Assembly: GCF_009650435.1 (NCBI RefSeq)
Contig: NZ_VVIP01000030.1
Coordinates: 1 to 60,368, forward strand
DNA: 60,368 nucleotides
Direction of reading: 5' to 3'
Source: Foetidibacter luteolus
Lineage (GTDB): Bacteria; Bacteroidota; Bacteroidia; Chitinophagales; Chitinophagaceae
The notes beneath the pieces are model-generated. The model ran no database searches and was not told the origin of the DNA. It was given only the letters and a program-made list of their open reading frames with translations. Below, in pieces: positions 43,956 to 53,122 of this stretch. The translations under genes were made by a program, and so were the position numbers. Every line of letters begins with the position of its first letter. Position 1 is the first letter of the stretch.

Positions 43956-46049
43956 TTACTCAATCGCAAAAGCAATATACCCTCCCTTAAAATTATTGGC
44001 CTGTTCTCCATTTACAGATACCACCACATACTGCCTGTTACCCACCGCGAAGGTGGAAGGGATAGAACTCGCCATTCCCGGCAGTTGGTATTCCCATAAA
44101 ACTTTTCCCGTTTTCTGGTCAAACGCACGAAACATATTGTCGCCCGTAGCGCCGATGAAGATTACGCCACCGGCGGTAGCAACGCAGCCGCCACGGTTGA
44201 ACATACCCGAATTAGGGATGCCCATCTTTTTGAATTTCGGGTCTTCGCCCAGCGGAACCTGCCACACAATGTTGCCGGTGTTAAGGTCAATGGCGCTCAG
44301 GGTACCAAATGGAGGTGCAATGGCGGGATCGCCTTCAGGATCAAGATAAAAGCTGTACCCGTTGAAGCCATATGGTTCGTTGTTCTCCGGAATGGCTGCT
44401 GTTTCGAATGATTGTTGCGCCACGGTATCTTTTACATACGCCACGATGGCCGCAATTTGCTCCTGCGATAAAAACTTAAACGATGGCATTGGTGGCGCAC
44501 CTTTCCTCAGTATACTTGCAATCTGTGAGTTTTCATACTTTTTAGCGCGGCCTGTAAGGTCTGGCCCAACACCCGTTCCTTTCTTATCGGCGCCATGGCA
44601 GTTGCTGCAATAAGTTCTGAATAAGATTTCCGGGTTAAGCTGGTTGGCTGCCCGTATTTGTTTAAGGTCGGTCAGTTTCAGTATCATCGGAATATCTGTG
44701 GAATTTACGAACAGCATTTGGGTTGCCGGGTTTACCGCTGCGCCACCCCAATTACTACCGCCATGGGCCGTGGGCAGCATGATGGACCCTTCCATGGATG
44801 GCGGTTCATAAACGCCGGTCTTGTATTTGTTTTTGGCAACCTCATCTTTTATCCATGCCGATGAACGGCCATAGTACTTTTCCTGGTAACCCTGCCGGGC
44901 AAATGGCGGGTTAACAGGCAACGGTTGCGTAGGCCAGGGTTTTTCCCCCGGCATGCTACTCACTGTATCAACCGGCACTTCGTTCACACCGTACAACGAT
45001 TCGCCGGTTTCGCGGTTAAACAGGAACAGGTACCCCATCTTGGTAACCAATGCCACCGCGTCTATTTCTTTTCCATCCTTCTTTACGGTAACAAGGTTGG
45101 GCGGGGAACCATTGTCCCTGTCCCAAAGGTCGTGGTGCGTGGTCTGAAAATGCCAGATGCGTTTGCCTGTTTTGGCATCCAGCGCCAGCAGGCAGTTGGC
45201 GAAAAGGTTTTGACCGGGCCTGTCTGCCCCGTAAAAATCAAATGATGGCGAAGCGGTAGGCACGAAGACGATGCCCCTTTTTTCATCCAGCGCCATTCCT
45301 GCCCAACAATTAGCGCCTCCATTGCGCTGGCGGGCGCCGGGGTTCCAGGTATCGGCCCCAAACTCACCGGGTTTTGGTATTACATGAAACACCCATTCCA
45401 GCTTGCCGGTATTAATATTAAACGCACGTATATCACCAGGTGTAGATGGAAGTTCATCCGGTACTTTGCACCCAACAATAAACAGGTCGTTATACACTAC
45501 ACCCGGCGCATTACTTGATACGGGTACACTGGCCCGCATGGCTTCAGGCACTTCCAGCCCTTCATAAAAATCTACGCGGCCATTGTTGCCAAAATCTTTC
45601 ATCACCCTGCCGTTCCCGGCGTTGATGGCGTAGAGCGTACCACCGGAAATAAGAAAGATACGGTCTGGGTTGCCGGGATGGTAGGTCATGCCTTTTGACC
45701 AGTTAGATATAGCCGATGAATCGGGCACAAACTCCCATAACAGTTTTCCTGTAACAGCATCCATTGCCACCAGCTTGTTGGAAGGCATCAGGCCTATAAC
45801 CCTGTTGTCCATCATTACCGGGTTAAAATACACGCCACCGCCTTCCGTGGTGTCTTCATAACGCCACACTTCCCGCAGCCGCGATACATTTGTTGTGTTA
45901 ATCTCTGTAAGTGCAGAAAACTTGTTGTTGGAAACATCATGGCCAAAAGTGGGCCATGCGGCGCTGTTATCTTTTTTGTCAGGCGAGCATGCGCCGAGAA
46001 ATACCAATAAAAGGCAGGTAAGCAACCGTTGTACGTTCGATATGGTCAT
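43956..46049 (-). CDS. PQQ-dependent dehydrogenase lipoprotein with inserted cytochrome c domain
   Basis: A 697-residue quinoprotein. Lipoprotein signal LLTCLLLVFLGACS (Cys at about 21). The beta-propeller begins WPTFGHDVSNNKFS and closes with GKVLWEYQLPGMASS. A cytochrome c domain with CSNCH (about residue 481), an axial-ligand Met in PPMPSF, and the IAAIVAYV helix is inserted between propeller blades. Such enzymes oxidise alcohols, aldehydes or sugars in the periplasm and pass electrons to the haem. No PQQ synthesis genes are in the window. It is divergent from the molybdopterin-dependent oxidoreductase gene (about 380 bp), suggesting a shared substrate set or control. Confidence 0.9.
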   Translation of the reverse strand: MTISNVQRLLTCLLLVFLGACSPDKKDNSAAWPTFGHDVSNNKFSALTEINTTNVSRLREVWRYEDTTEGGGVYFNPVMMDNRVIGLMPSNKLVAMDAVTGKLLWEFVPDSSAISNWSKGMTYHPGNPDRIFLISGGTLYAINAGNGRVMKDFGNNGRVDFYEGLEVPEAMRASVPVSSNAPGVVYNDLFIVGCKVPDELPSTPGDIRAFNINTGKLEWVFHVIPKPGEFGADTWNPGARQRNGGANCWAGMALDEKRGIVFVPTASPSFDFYGADRPGQNLFANCLLALDAKTGKRIWHFQTTHHDLWDRDNGSPPNLVTVKKDGKEIDAVALVTKMGYLFLFNRETGESLYGVNEVPVDTVSSMPGEKPWPTQPLPVNPPFARQGYQEKYYGRSSAWIKDEVAKNKYKTGVYEPPSMEGSIMLPTAHGGSNWGGAAVNPATQMLFVNSTDIPMILKLTDLKQIRAANQLNPEILFRTYCSNCHGADKKGTGVGPDLTGRAKKYENSQIASILRKGAPPMPSFKFLSQEQIAAIVAYVKDTVAQQSFETAAIPENNEPYGFNGYSFYLDPEGDPAIAPPFGTLSAIDLNTGNIVWQVPLGEDPKFKKMGIPNSGMFNRGGCVATAGGVIFIGATGDNMFRAFDQKTGKVLWEYQLPGMASSIPSTFAVGNRQYVVVSVNGEQANNFKGGYIAFAIE

Positions 46050-46426
46050 GCGAATAATTGGGTTCAAATATTTGTATAAAATAAACACATTTGAACCGGA
46101 ATTAAGCAGTATAGTTTTTCATGTACCCAACACCAACATAAGCATGAAAGAATTTTTTTGTAGCCGGGCTACAGGAATATAATTGAACATCGTTGCGTCG
46201 CACTCTTGTACGTTCTGTCCGCTACTAAGCTTTTCCCGCAGAGTAGATTGTTGCCACTCCTCCGGAAGCTTCGGTTGCAAGGCGCTTATCAGAAATTAGT
46301 AAACTGAGCTGTACCGAATTTTACGTTCTAAAAAATGCAGTTCAGCTTTTCCTTCTTACCATTGGTCAATTACTTTTTTTCACGGCCATTAATCAAACTA
46401 CATTTAAAGAAACAATGTATTAACCC
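46050..46426. other. divergent intergenic region of the PQQ dehydrogenase and molybdopterin enzyme
   Basis: It includes family A repeat copy 7. Beyond that there are only A+T-rich stretches near the plus-strand start. No clear -7 box is found for either gene. Confidence 0.4.
46160..46215 (+). repeat. dispersed intergenic repeat family A, copy 7
   Basis: TAGCCGGGCTACAGGAATAT is followed by CGTTGCGTCGCACTCTTGTA. Its 3' continuation, GCTTTTCCCGCAGAGTAG, is shared with copy 8. Confidence 0.6.
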
Positions 46427-48589
46427 ATGAAATATAACCGGGAAGGCAATACACGAAGGGTGTTTCTTCAGCAGGCTGGCATGTCTGGCCTGGCATTGGT
46501 TATCGGCAGCAGCCTGGCGGCAAGGGGCAAAGAGTTTGGTAAGTCTGCAGGCGGAGATGCAAGTGAAGTTACGGGTACAGAGCTAATGTCATGGATATCC
46601 ATTGACACTTCCGGCAAGGTTACCATTTTCAACCACCGCTCAGAAATGGGCCAGGGAACCTGGCAGGCTATTCCGCAGATCATTGCTGAAGAGCTTGAAG
46701 TGGATATGAAAGACGTAACTGTTAAATACGCGGCTGCGCACCCCAAAAAATATGGCCCGCAACCACAGGAAGGCAGCTTTTCTGTAAGAGGCTGGTATCT
46801 TGATTTACTACGCACAGGTGCAACGGCCCGGGAAATGCTGATAGCCGCCGCAGCAGGTAAATGGCAGGTACATGCTTCGGAATGTTATGCAGAAAACGGA
46901 AAAGTCTGGCACCGGAAAACAAAGCAATCTTTTCATTATGGTATGTTGGTAATGGATGCAGCACGTTTAACGCCTTCTGAAAATGTAAGCCTGAAAGAGC
47001 GAAAGGATTATAAAATCATCGGTAAGCCCCTGCCGCGAAAAGATGCCGCCCCTAAAATAAACGGCACCGCCATTTTTGGGTTGGACAAAAAATTACCGGG
47101 CATGTTATACGCCGTAGTAGAGCGTAACCCGCGAATAAGAGGCAAAGTAAAAAGTTTTGATGATACCGCTACACGGTCTGTTGCCGGTGTACGGCATGTA
47201 ATGAAAGTGCAGAGGGCTGTTTTTGGTTTATTGCTGGAAGGGGTTGCTGTTGTAGCAGATACACTGTGGGCAGCCATGCAGGGCCGCAAACAACTGAAAA
47301 TAGTGTGGGACGATGATGGATTTGAACACCTGGATTCCGCAGAAATAACTGCAAGAATGCAGGAAAATCTTACAAAACCTATCCCCTCACAAATATTTGA
47401 AGATGCCTTTAAACAGGCAAACCGTACTACTGAGGCTTTTTATGAAATGCCCTACCAGTCGCACAGTTGCATGGAGCCGCTTAACTGCATAGCCGATGTA
47501 ATGGAAAACAGTATAGCAATCTGGGGGCCTATCCAGGAAGCCAACTGGATACAGGCAGACCTTAGTGAGCGACTCAATATACCTATTGAAAATGTAACGG
47601 TTAACATGACTTTCCTGGGTGGTGGTTTTGGCCGTAAAGCGTTTACGGATTACCCGCATGAAGCTGCGCTAATTTCAAAAGCAATAAAAGCCCCCGTACA
47701 GGTTGTATGGACACGTGAAGATGATATGACGGCTGGGCCTTTTCGTGCCGGTGCAGCCTACCGCTGCCGTGGTGGTATTGACGGCCGGGGAAAAATACAC
47801 AGCATGCAAATTATTTCTACCTCGCATTTTGGAGAAGGGACAACAGAAAATGCCGCACCGGCAGCAGTAACAGTAAACAGCGGTCAAATAAGCGGTATGG
47901 CACAACCGTATTATCAATCTATGCCGCATTATAGTTTTGGCGGTATAACCACTAAATGCCCCATACCCACCATGTGGTGGCGTGCCCCCGGCGCCAATGT
48001 AGATGGTTTTGCCTGTGAATGTTTTATTGATGAACTGGCACATCTTGCAGGGGCGGACCCGTTGGCTTTTAGAAAAGCACATCTTAATACTTCACGGTAC
48101 CAGGCATTCACAGATAAGCTGGCCGCCATCAGTAACTGGAACAACCGTAGCAAAAATGCAGGATGGGGTGTTGCCATTACAGAAAGCTTCGGCAGCATTG
48201 TGGGGCAGATAGTAAAAGTATTCAGGCCCGGTACCGGGAAAATAAAAATTGATAAAGTATTTGCGTTAATTGATTGTGGGTGGTATGTAAACCCGGATAT
48301 TATACATGCCCAGGTGGAAGGCAGCATAGTAATGGCGCTGGGCGCCGCCGTATTTCATGAAACACGGTTTAAAGATGGCATGGCGGTTGAAAAGAATTTT
48401 AATACTTACCGTATGCCCCGCATTAACGATATACCGGAAATTGAAGTGCATATTATGGAGAACAATGAACTGCCGGGCGGTGTGGGCGAGCCTGGCTTAC
48501 CTCCTTTTGCGCCGGCCCTGTGCAATGCAATATTTGATCTTACCGGTAAACGCATCAGGAAGCTGCCCTTGAGCTTAAATGAATTCTGA
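46427..48589 (+). CDS. molybdopterin-dependent aldehyde/isoquinoline oxidoreductase, large (beta, IorB-like) subunit
   Basis: A 720-residue protein. Twin-arginine signal NTRRVFLQQAGMSGLALVIG. Xanthine dehydrogenase-family motifs follow: RSEMGQGTWQAIPQIIAEEL, the pterin-binding GGGFGRKAFTDY, and the C-terminal active-site region GGVGEPGLPPFAPAL with the catalytic Glu. IorB-type enzymes oxidise N-heterocycles or aldehydes in the periplasm and normally need a small [2Fe-2S] subunit (IorA) encoded next to them. No such gene is adjacent here: the flanking minus-strand genes are unrelated. The subunit may be encoded elsewhere, or the inserted cytochrome c of the divergent PQQ enzyme may accept electrons (speculative). 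Confidence 0.9.
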   Translation: MKYNREGNTRRVFLQQAGMSGLALVIGSSLAARGKEFGKSAGGDASEVTGTELMSWISIDTSGKVTIFNHRSEMGQGTWQAIPQIIAEELEVDMKDVTVKYAAAHPKKYGPQPQEGSFSVRGWYLDLLRTGATAREMLIAAAAGKWQVHASECYAENGKVWHRKTKQSFHYGMLVMDAARLTPSENVSLKERKDYKIIGKPLPRKDAAPKINGTAIFGLDKKLPGMLYAVVERNPRIRGKVKSFDDTATRSVAGVRHVMKVQRAVFGLLLEGVAVVADTLWAAMQGRKQLKIVWDDDGFEHLDSAEITARMQENLTKPIPSQIFEDAFKQANRTTEAFYEMPYQSHSCMEPLNCIADVMENSIAIWGPIQEANWIQADLSERLNIPIENVTVNMTFLGGGFGRKAFTDYPHEAALISKAIKAPVQVVWTREDDMTAGPFRAGAAYRCRGGIDGRGKIHSMQIISTSHFGEGTTENAAPAAVTVNSGQISGMAQPYYQSMPHYSFGGITTKCPIPTMWWRAPGANVDGFACECFIDELAHLAGADPLAFRKAHLNTSRYQAFTDKLAAISNWNNRSKNAGWGVAITESFGSIVGQIVKVFRPGTGKIKIDKVFALIDCGWYVNPDIIHAQVEGSIVMALGAAVFHETRFKDGMAVEKNFNTYRMPRINDIPEIEVHIMENNELPGGVGEPGLPPFAPALCNAIFDLTGKRIRKLPLSLNEF

Positions 48590-48627
48590 TATTTAACTCC
48601 CCCCTTAACTGCCCGCAGATCACGGTA

Positions 48628-48879
48628 TCAACTAAAAGTAGCTTCCAGTTTAAGGGCAATCTCTTTTAATAATTCAGGATCTACCCTGTGAAGTAATTTT
48701 TCATTTTGTCCCGGCATAGCCAGGGCCCGGTAATGTTGGTCTTCATCCCGCTCAAAATACACTTCTGTTTCATCAAGCTGAATGCAAAACTGGTAGCTAT
48801 AGCCTTTAACCAACAACTTCGACTCCAGGTCCAGTTGAATGCCTTTGTATTTCACGGTTAGTATAAACTGATCTGTCAT
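48628..48879 (-). CDS. small conserved hypothetical protein
   Basis: An 83-residue soluble protein, MTDQFILTVKYKGIQLDL...YSYQFCIQLDETEVYFE, ending in a helix ELLKEIALKLEATF. It looks like a small antiparallel beta domain with a C-terminal helix and is conserved-looking in Bacteroidota. Its 5' end is duplicated as a fragment at 52533-52574. It converges with the IorB gene (38 bp gap). Function unknown. Confidence 0.6.
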   Translation of the reverse strand: MTDQFILTVKYKGIQLDLESKLLVKGYSYQFCIQLDETEVYFERDEDQHYRALAMPGQNEKLLHRVDPELLKEIALKLEATFS

Positions 48880-48958
48880 GGCAGCAAAATTACAATACCT
48901 GCAACGCCTTCATGAAAATAACCTGTCCAGTCCTGTTCGCCCTTGCTGTAAATCCTTT

Positions 48959-49774
48959 TTAATTCAACCATTCTGTTGGCGGTTTACCGTACTTCTTTTT
49001 AAAGGAATGCGAAAAATGTGCAAGGCTTTCAAAGCCCAGGTCCAGATATATGGCGGAAGGTTTCTTGTGTTTTTTCTCTATCAGGTGCAGGGCTTCCGAT
49101 AATCTTTTTTCCTGCAGCCAATGCCGTGGAGACATATCAAATACTTTTTGAAAATCGCGTTTAAAACCTGCAAGGCTTCTGCCGGTAAGCTGTGCAAACT
49201 TTTCAACTGGCAGGTTAAAATGAAAATTGCTGAGCATAAACTCTTGCAGGTCTATCTTGTAGGGTGCTGAAAAATCGAACAACAGGTCGCTTAGCTGTGG
49301 CATGGCATGCAGTATCAGCTTTACCGCTTCTCTTACTTTCAGCAAGCCCATGTCAGCCGATATCGTTGCTGATGGGTTTCTTACATAAGGTACAACAGAT
49401 TGAAAGTATCCTTTCAAAAAATCACTTGGCGGTAAAAGCACGTTTAGCGCACCGGTATATTTTTGTTTTGTTTCTATACGCTCTTCCAGAGCTATCTTCC
49501 GGAGCATTTCTTCCTGTAAGGATATAACGATCGTTTCATACGCTTCATCACCCGGCAATGGCGTTTTCGTAATGGTGCCAAGTTGGTTTTTGCCAATCAA
49601 CAACATTTGGCCCTTTGTCATCGTAATTTTCTGTGCCGCGGTTTCTAAAGTAAAATGCCCGGACACCTGTAACACAAGCGTGTTATGCTTAAGAAAACCC
49701 ACCTTATCTTTTCTTGTAACGGAGAGATAAGAATAGAAAAGTACCCCGGGTATTATTTCTGCAGGATTTGTCAC
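48959..49774 (-). CDS. AraC-family transcriptional regulator
   Basis: A 271-residue protein. The N-terminal cupin-like sensing region (about 1-140) is followed by a double helix-turn-helix AraC domain (about 165-271) with KFAQLTGRSLAGFKRDFQKV and a second motif, IYLDLGFESLAHFSHSFKKK, ending YGKPPTEW. It follows the aldo/keto reductase gene on the same strand (27 bp) and probably controls that operon. The inducer is unknown. Confidence 0.9.
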   Translation of the reverse strand: MTNPAEIIPGVLFYSYLSVTRKDKVGFLKHNTLVLQVSGHFTLETAAQKITMTKGQMLLIGKNQLGTITKTPLPGDEAYETIVISLQEEMLRKIALEERIETKQKYTGALNVLLPPSDFLKGYFQSVVPYVRNPSATISADMGLLKVREAVKLILHAMPQLSDLLFDFSAPYKIDLQEFMLSNFHFNLPVEKFAQLTGRSLAGFKRDFQKVFDMSPRHWLQEKRLSEALHLIEKKHKKPSAIYLDLGFESLAHFSHSFKKKYGKPPTEWLN

Positions 49775-49801
49775 TTTGTAAAGATATATATCTGCCTGTT
49801 A

Positions 49802-50770
49802 CTATCGTTGCAGGTACGTACCGCCTAATATGGCGCCTTGTGCAAAGCTGTTGTTAAGCATATCCATTTCAGCAGGTGTAAAAGCTATTTCCATCGCCTG
49901 CATGTTCTCAGGCAATCGCTTCCTGCGGCTCATGCTAACCAATGGCATTATATGACCGCCCTGCGTGTTAACCCATGCAATAGCCAGTTGTGCAGGTGTA
50001 AAGCCTTTTTCCTGTGCCATTTGTTTCAACACTTCCACTTTCTCCAGGTTTTTTACCAGGTTATCCCCCTGGAAACGGGTAAAATGGTTTTGATAATCTC
50101 CTTTGGCAAGCGGCGCTTTCATATCACCGGTAAGTAACCCTTCGGCGGTATTGGCAAAAGCCACTACTGCTATACCCAGCTCTTTTGCCGCAGGCAACAG
50201 GTCAGTTTCTATTTGCCTGTCAGCTAATGAATAACCTATCTCCAGCGCCGTTACGGGGTAAACACTGTTGGCTTTGCGCAATTGTTCTGCAGTTATTTCA
50301 GATACACCAAGGTGGCGCACTTTACCTTCTTTTATAAGGTCTGCAATAGTGCCTATTACATCTTCTACAGGTATGCTGCCGTCAAGCCGGCAGGGCTGGT
50401 AAAGATCAATCGTATCTATACCCAGGCGCACCAGTGAATAGTTGATAAAGTTTTTGATAGCAATGGGGCGAAGGTCCAAACCAAGCCACTGGCCATTGTA
50501 AAAGATAGCGCCGAACTTTACGCTGATGAAGGCATCGTCTCTCCTGCCTTTAATGGCTTTGCCTACCAGCAGCTCATTGTGGCCTGCCCCATAAAAATCA
50601 CCGGTGTTCAAAAAATTAATACCATTATCCAGTGCCATTTGTATGGTGGCAATGCTTTCAGTTTCATCACTGGCCGCACCACCCCAAACAGGCGACATGC
50701 GCATGCAACCTAACCCTAACTTAGATACCAGCGGACCGTTATTGCCAAGCTTAATTTGTGTCATAGTCAT
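49802..50770 (-). CDS. aldo/keto reductase
   Basis: A 322-residue (alpha/beta)8 NADPH-dependent reductase with GLGCMRMSP, TGDFYGAGHNE (Asp/Tyr of the tetrad), VKFGA (Lys) and VRHLGVSE. At the position usually occupied by the catalytic His, the motif reads LYQPCRLD, so a Cys replaces it. Several plant-like AKR groups have a non-His residue here, so activity may be retained. It is the first gene of a probable operon with the AraC regulator. Confidence 0.9.
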   Translation of the reverse strand: MTMTQIKLGNNGPLVSKLGLGCMRMSPVWGGAASDETESIATIQMALDNGINFLNTGDFYGAGHNELLVGKAIKGRRDDAFISVKFGAIFYNGQWLGLDLRPIAIKNFINYSLVRLGIDTIDLYQPCRLDGSIPVEDVIGTIADLIKEGKVRHLGVSEITAEQLRKANSVYPVTALEIGYSLADRQIETDLLPAAKELGIAVVAFANTAEGLLTGDMKAPLAKGDYQNHFTRFQGDNLVKNLEKVEVLKQMAQEKGFTPAQLAIAWVNTQGGHIMPLVSMSRRKRLPENMQAMEIAFTPAEMDMLNNSFAQGAILGGTYLQR

Positions 50771-51126
50771 TTGTTGTTTTATTTACCAGGTAAAGGTCTT
50801 ACGCATTCAGCAATAACATATTTCTTAAACAGCTCAATTTACTTGCCTGTACGGCTCAGGGCATAATATGCCAATGTGCAGGTGTGAAAATGTGTAAACA
50901 AGAAAAAATTTATGGGCCCGGCGATAGAATAAGCATTGAACATTCTTGCGTCGCACACTTGTACGGCTGGATATGCTATGGAGCTTTTCCCGCAGTTTAG
51001 ATATGATATAGCCGGTTTAACATTGAGGTGAAGTACTCGTGTCTTGCATCTTAAACCTGGGTATAAGGCACTGAGCACAAAACCATTATTTAACCTTTAG
51101 CTTATTGATTGATATTCTCTAACTAA
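50771..51126. other. divergent intergenic region with family A repeat copy 8
   Basis: The repeat spans about 50912-50995. No other structure is evident. Confidence 0.45.
50912..50995 (+). repeat. dispersed intergenic repeat family A, copy 8
   Basis: TATGGGCCCGGCGATAGAAT is followed by CTTGCGTCGCACACTTGTAC and GGCTGGATATGCTATGG, with the GCTTTTCCCGCAG end shared with copy 7. Confidence 0.6.
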
Positions 51127-52410
51127 ATGGAGTATGTCAAAATAAAGACTGCCTGGAAACACTGCATTAGGATCGTTGTTAAAGCTCATTCATTTCTTAG
51201 TTTTATAATTTTCAAGAGAAAAATTTATACTTTCGTCCTCTCTTTATCCCGCTTTTTAAAAGGTATTATACAAAACTATCAACCGCTAATTATAACTCTT
51301 AACTATATGCTCTTAATCCCTTTCTGGATTCCATGCATTATCATACTAAGTTATATTGTTATTTACCTCGTATCCGGCCGAATTAATTATCGGTCTTTTC
51401 TTTTTCTTTTTTGTGAATTTGCCGTTCTGGTTATCCTGCCTTTTCTTTTTTGGCTTTTTGCAAGCGAAAATGATTGTTGCCATGGGTCGCTATTTGCAGC
51501 ACTGTTTGCACCTAAACATGCGTTTAGTACATTTATACTTATTGTTTTGTGTATCATAACCTATTATTATTCATCTTATAGAAAAAAGCTTGCAACACCA
51601 ATTCTTGAAGTGCTTGTAAATACTGTTTTGGTGATTGCAATTGTATTGAATGTATTTATCGCTATTCAGATTAATGATATCGAACTGGCATTGCCAGGAA
51701 ACCTGCCCATTGTTTGTTTATACGTTCTTGCGCTTGCCAATAATCAAAGAGCTTTTATCAAGTACGCTAGTCATAACAAGGCTACAAGAAGCAGAATGGA
51801 AAAAATATGTTGGTCTATACTTCAATCGAAGCCATTGCTGAAATTTCCTTTTTTATTGGTTCTTTGTCTACCGGTCTTATTGCTAATTAGCTCCTTTCTT
51901 TTATTGCTGGGTCAAGAGCCGGATGCATTTATCCGGGCCTTTACAGAAGCCTATGACCGTGGATTGTCTGGCGCCGCGTTTAATTGCCAGGGAGATAATC
52001 AGCCATGTGGGGGTGGACACTATTTATGCACCATTGCGGCAAACGGCCATAAGGGAGTGGTTAAGCCAGTTAGATTGGGTATCAGAAAAGGGATGCCTAT
52101 CATTTGTAATCGCCAATTACTTATTGCTAATGCGTTTGAGGAATTGCTACAGGAAAAATTTCCAGGGCTTCACCAGTTTATTAGAAAAAAGTATGACGTT
52201 GTCGGCGACTTTATCCATCGTTATTACGGCATTTTCAAACACAAATTAATATCAGATCTTATCTATCTTTTGATGAAACCCTTGGAATTGTTTTTTGTAT
52301 TAGCGTTATACACTCTGGATCTAAAGCCAGAAAATAGGATAGCCAGACAGTACTTAAGTAAAGAAGATAAGGAAGCAATTAAAAACAGTAAAAACGATAT
52401 AATGGCTTAA
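51127..52410 (+). CDS. DUF6688-like multi-pass membrane protein
   Basis: A 427-residue protein with five to seven membrane helices (main ones near 62-85, 92-112, 132-150, 158-180, 245-265 and 380-395). The soluble region contains DGHYLCT-like GHYLCTIAANGHKGVVKP, GIRKGMPIICNRQLLIANAF and a C-terminal LDLKPENRIARQYL, matching the DUF6688 pattern as I recall it. An alternative ATG at 51307 (MLLIPFW) would remove a poorly conserved 60-residue N-terminus. The first part is very T-rich compared with neighbours. Function unknown. Confidence 0.65.
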   Translation: MEYVKIKTAWKHCIRIVVKAHSFLSFIIFKRKIYTFVLSLSRFLKGIIQNYQPLIITLNYMLLIPFWIPCIIILSYIVIYLVSGRINYRSFLFLFCEFAVLVILPFLFWLFASENDCCHGSLFAALFAPKHAFSTFILIVLCIITYYYSSYRKKLATPILEVLVNTVLVIAIVLNVFIAIQINDIELALPGNLPIVCLYVLALANNQRAFIKYASHNKATRSRMEKICWSILQSKPLLKFPFLLVLCLPVLLLISSFLLLLGQEPDAFIRAFTEAYDRGLSGAAFNCQGDNQPCGGGHYLCTIAANGHKGVVKPVRLGIRKGMPIICNRQLLIANAFEELLQEKFPGLHQFIRKKYDVVGDFIHRYYGIFKHKLISDLIYLLMKPLELFFVLALYTLDLKPENRIARQYLSKEDKEAIKNSKNDIMA

Positions 52411-52532
52411 TCTTTCAAATGTGGCATTTAATCCTTGTAAGTGTCATAACCCGCAAGGATTTAATTATGAGAAGTTCATTTGTATCGTACTGCCGCAATT
52501 GCGTTTCGGAATAATGTTATTCGCCTGCAAGC

Positions 52533-52574
52533 AATGCCTTTGTATTTCACGGTTAGTGTAAACTGATCAGTCAT
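52533..52574 (-). pseudogene. fragment duplicating the 5' end of the 83-residue gene
   Basis: From the CAT at 52574 the minus strand encodes MTDQFTLTVKYKGI before diverging, against MTDQFILTVKYKGI at 48879. The similarity covers about 42 coding bases and some upstream bases, then ends abruptly. Confidence 0.6.
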
Positions 52575-52730
52575 GACAACAGAATTATGGCACATTCAAA
52601 CTCCTGTAAAACAATTTAATTGACAGCATTTGTGTACATCTCCACTTCATGTTTGCAGTTTATTAAGTGCATCATCATGGCTGTCGTGTTCTGATTTGCA
52701 ATTATAAAGTTTGCTCACAAAAGCAGCATG

Positions 52731-52843
52731 TTGCACCTGCGGGTGAGGGATTGAAGCGGCTACCCCGGTGAAGCCATTGCAGCATAGCTTTTGTGCCGGA
52801 GTAATAGCGGAAAGCCCGGCCCGAGGTACGAGGGACACCCCCA
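52731..52843 (+). repeat. dispersed repeat family B, copy 7
   Basis: GGGTGAGGGATTGAAGCGG, CTACCCCGGTGAAGCC, GCCGGAGTAATAGCGG and AAAGCCCGGCCCGAGG. It is the closest relative of copy 5. Confidence 0.7.
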
Positions 52844-52849
52844 AAAAAT

Positions 52850-52880
52850 CTTGTCACTCACTTGTACAGGCGAAGCTATA
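52850..52880 (+). repeat. dispersed intergenic repeat family A, copy 9
   Basis: CTTGTCACTCACTTGTACAG follows immediately after family B copy 7; it is the only place where the two families are adjacent. Confidence 0.5.
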
Positions 52881-53122
52881 CTGGACGTTAGTTCAACTTA
52901 CCCACAAGGGTGGAAATAACTGCTTGTACCACATCTTTCTTATTCATTTTAAGTTGTTCTTAGTACATCAATATCCATAGCGGCGCCTGTTATAAGGCTT
53001 AAGGTATGATGAAACTTTCCTCGTTTTTATTGCGGTTAAGGAGAATTCTACCCATTATCTTTTACCATTCATTGTAGTTTACTGTGGCATGATTTTGCAG
53101 CGTTATTGACAACTCCAAACGC

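Larger units (their letters stand above)
52411..53122. other. intergenic region with gene fragment and repeats
   Basis: It contains the 5' fragment of the 83-residue gene (52533-52574), family B copy 7 (52731-52843) and family A copy 9 (52850-52880). A TTG...TGATTTTG pair near 53075-53100 is a weak promoter candidate for the next gene. No intact gene is seen. Confidence 0.5.
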
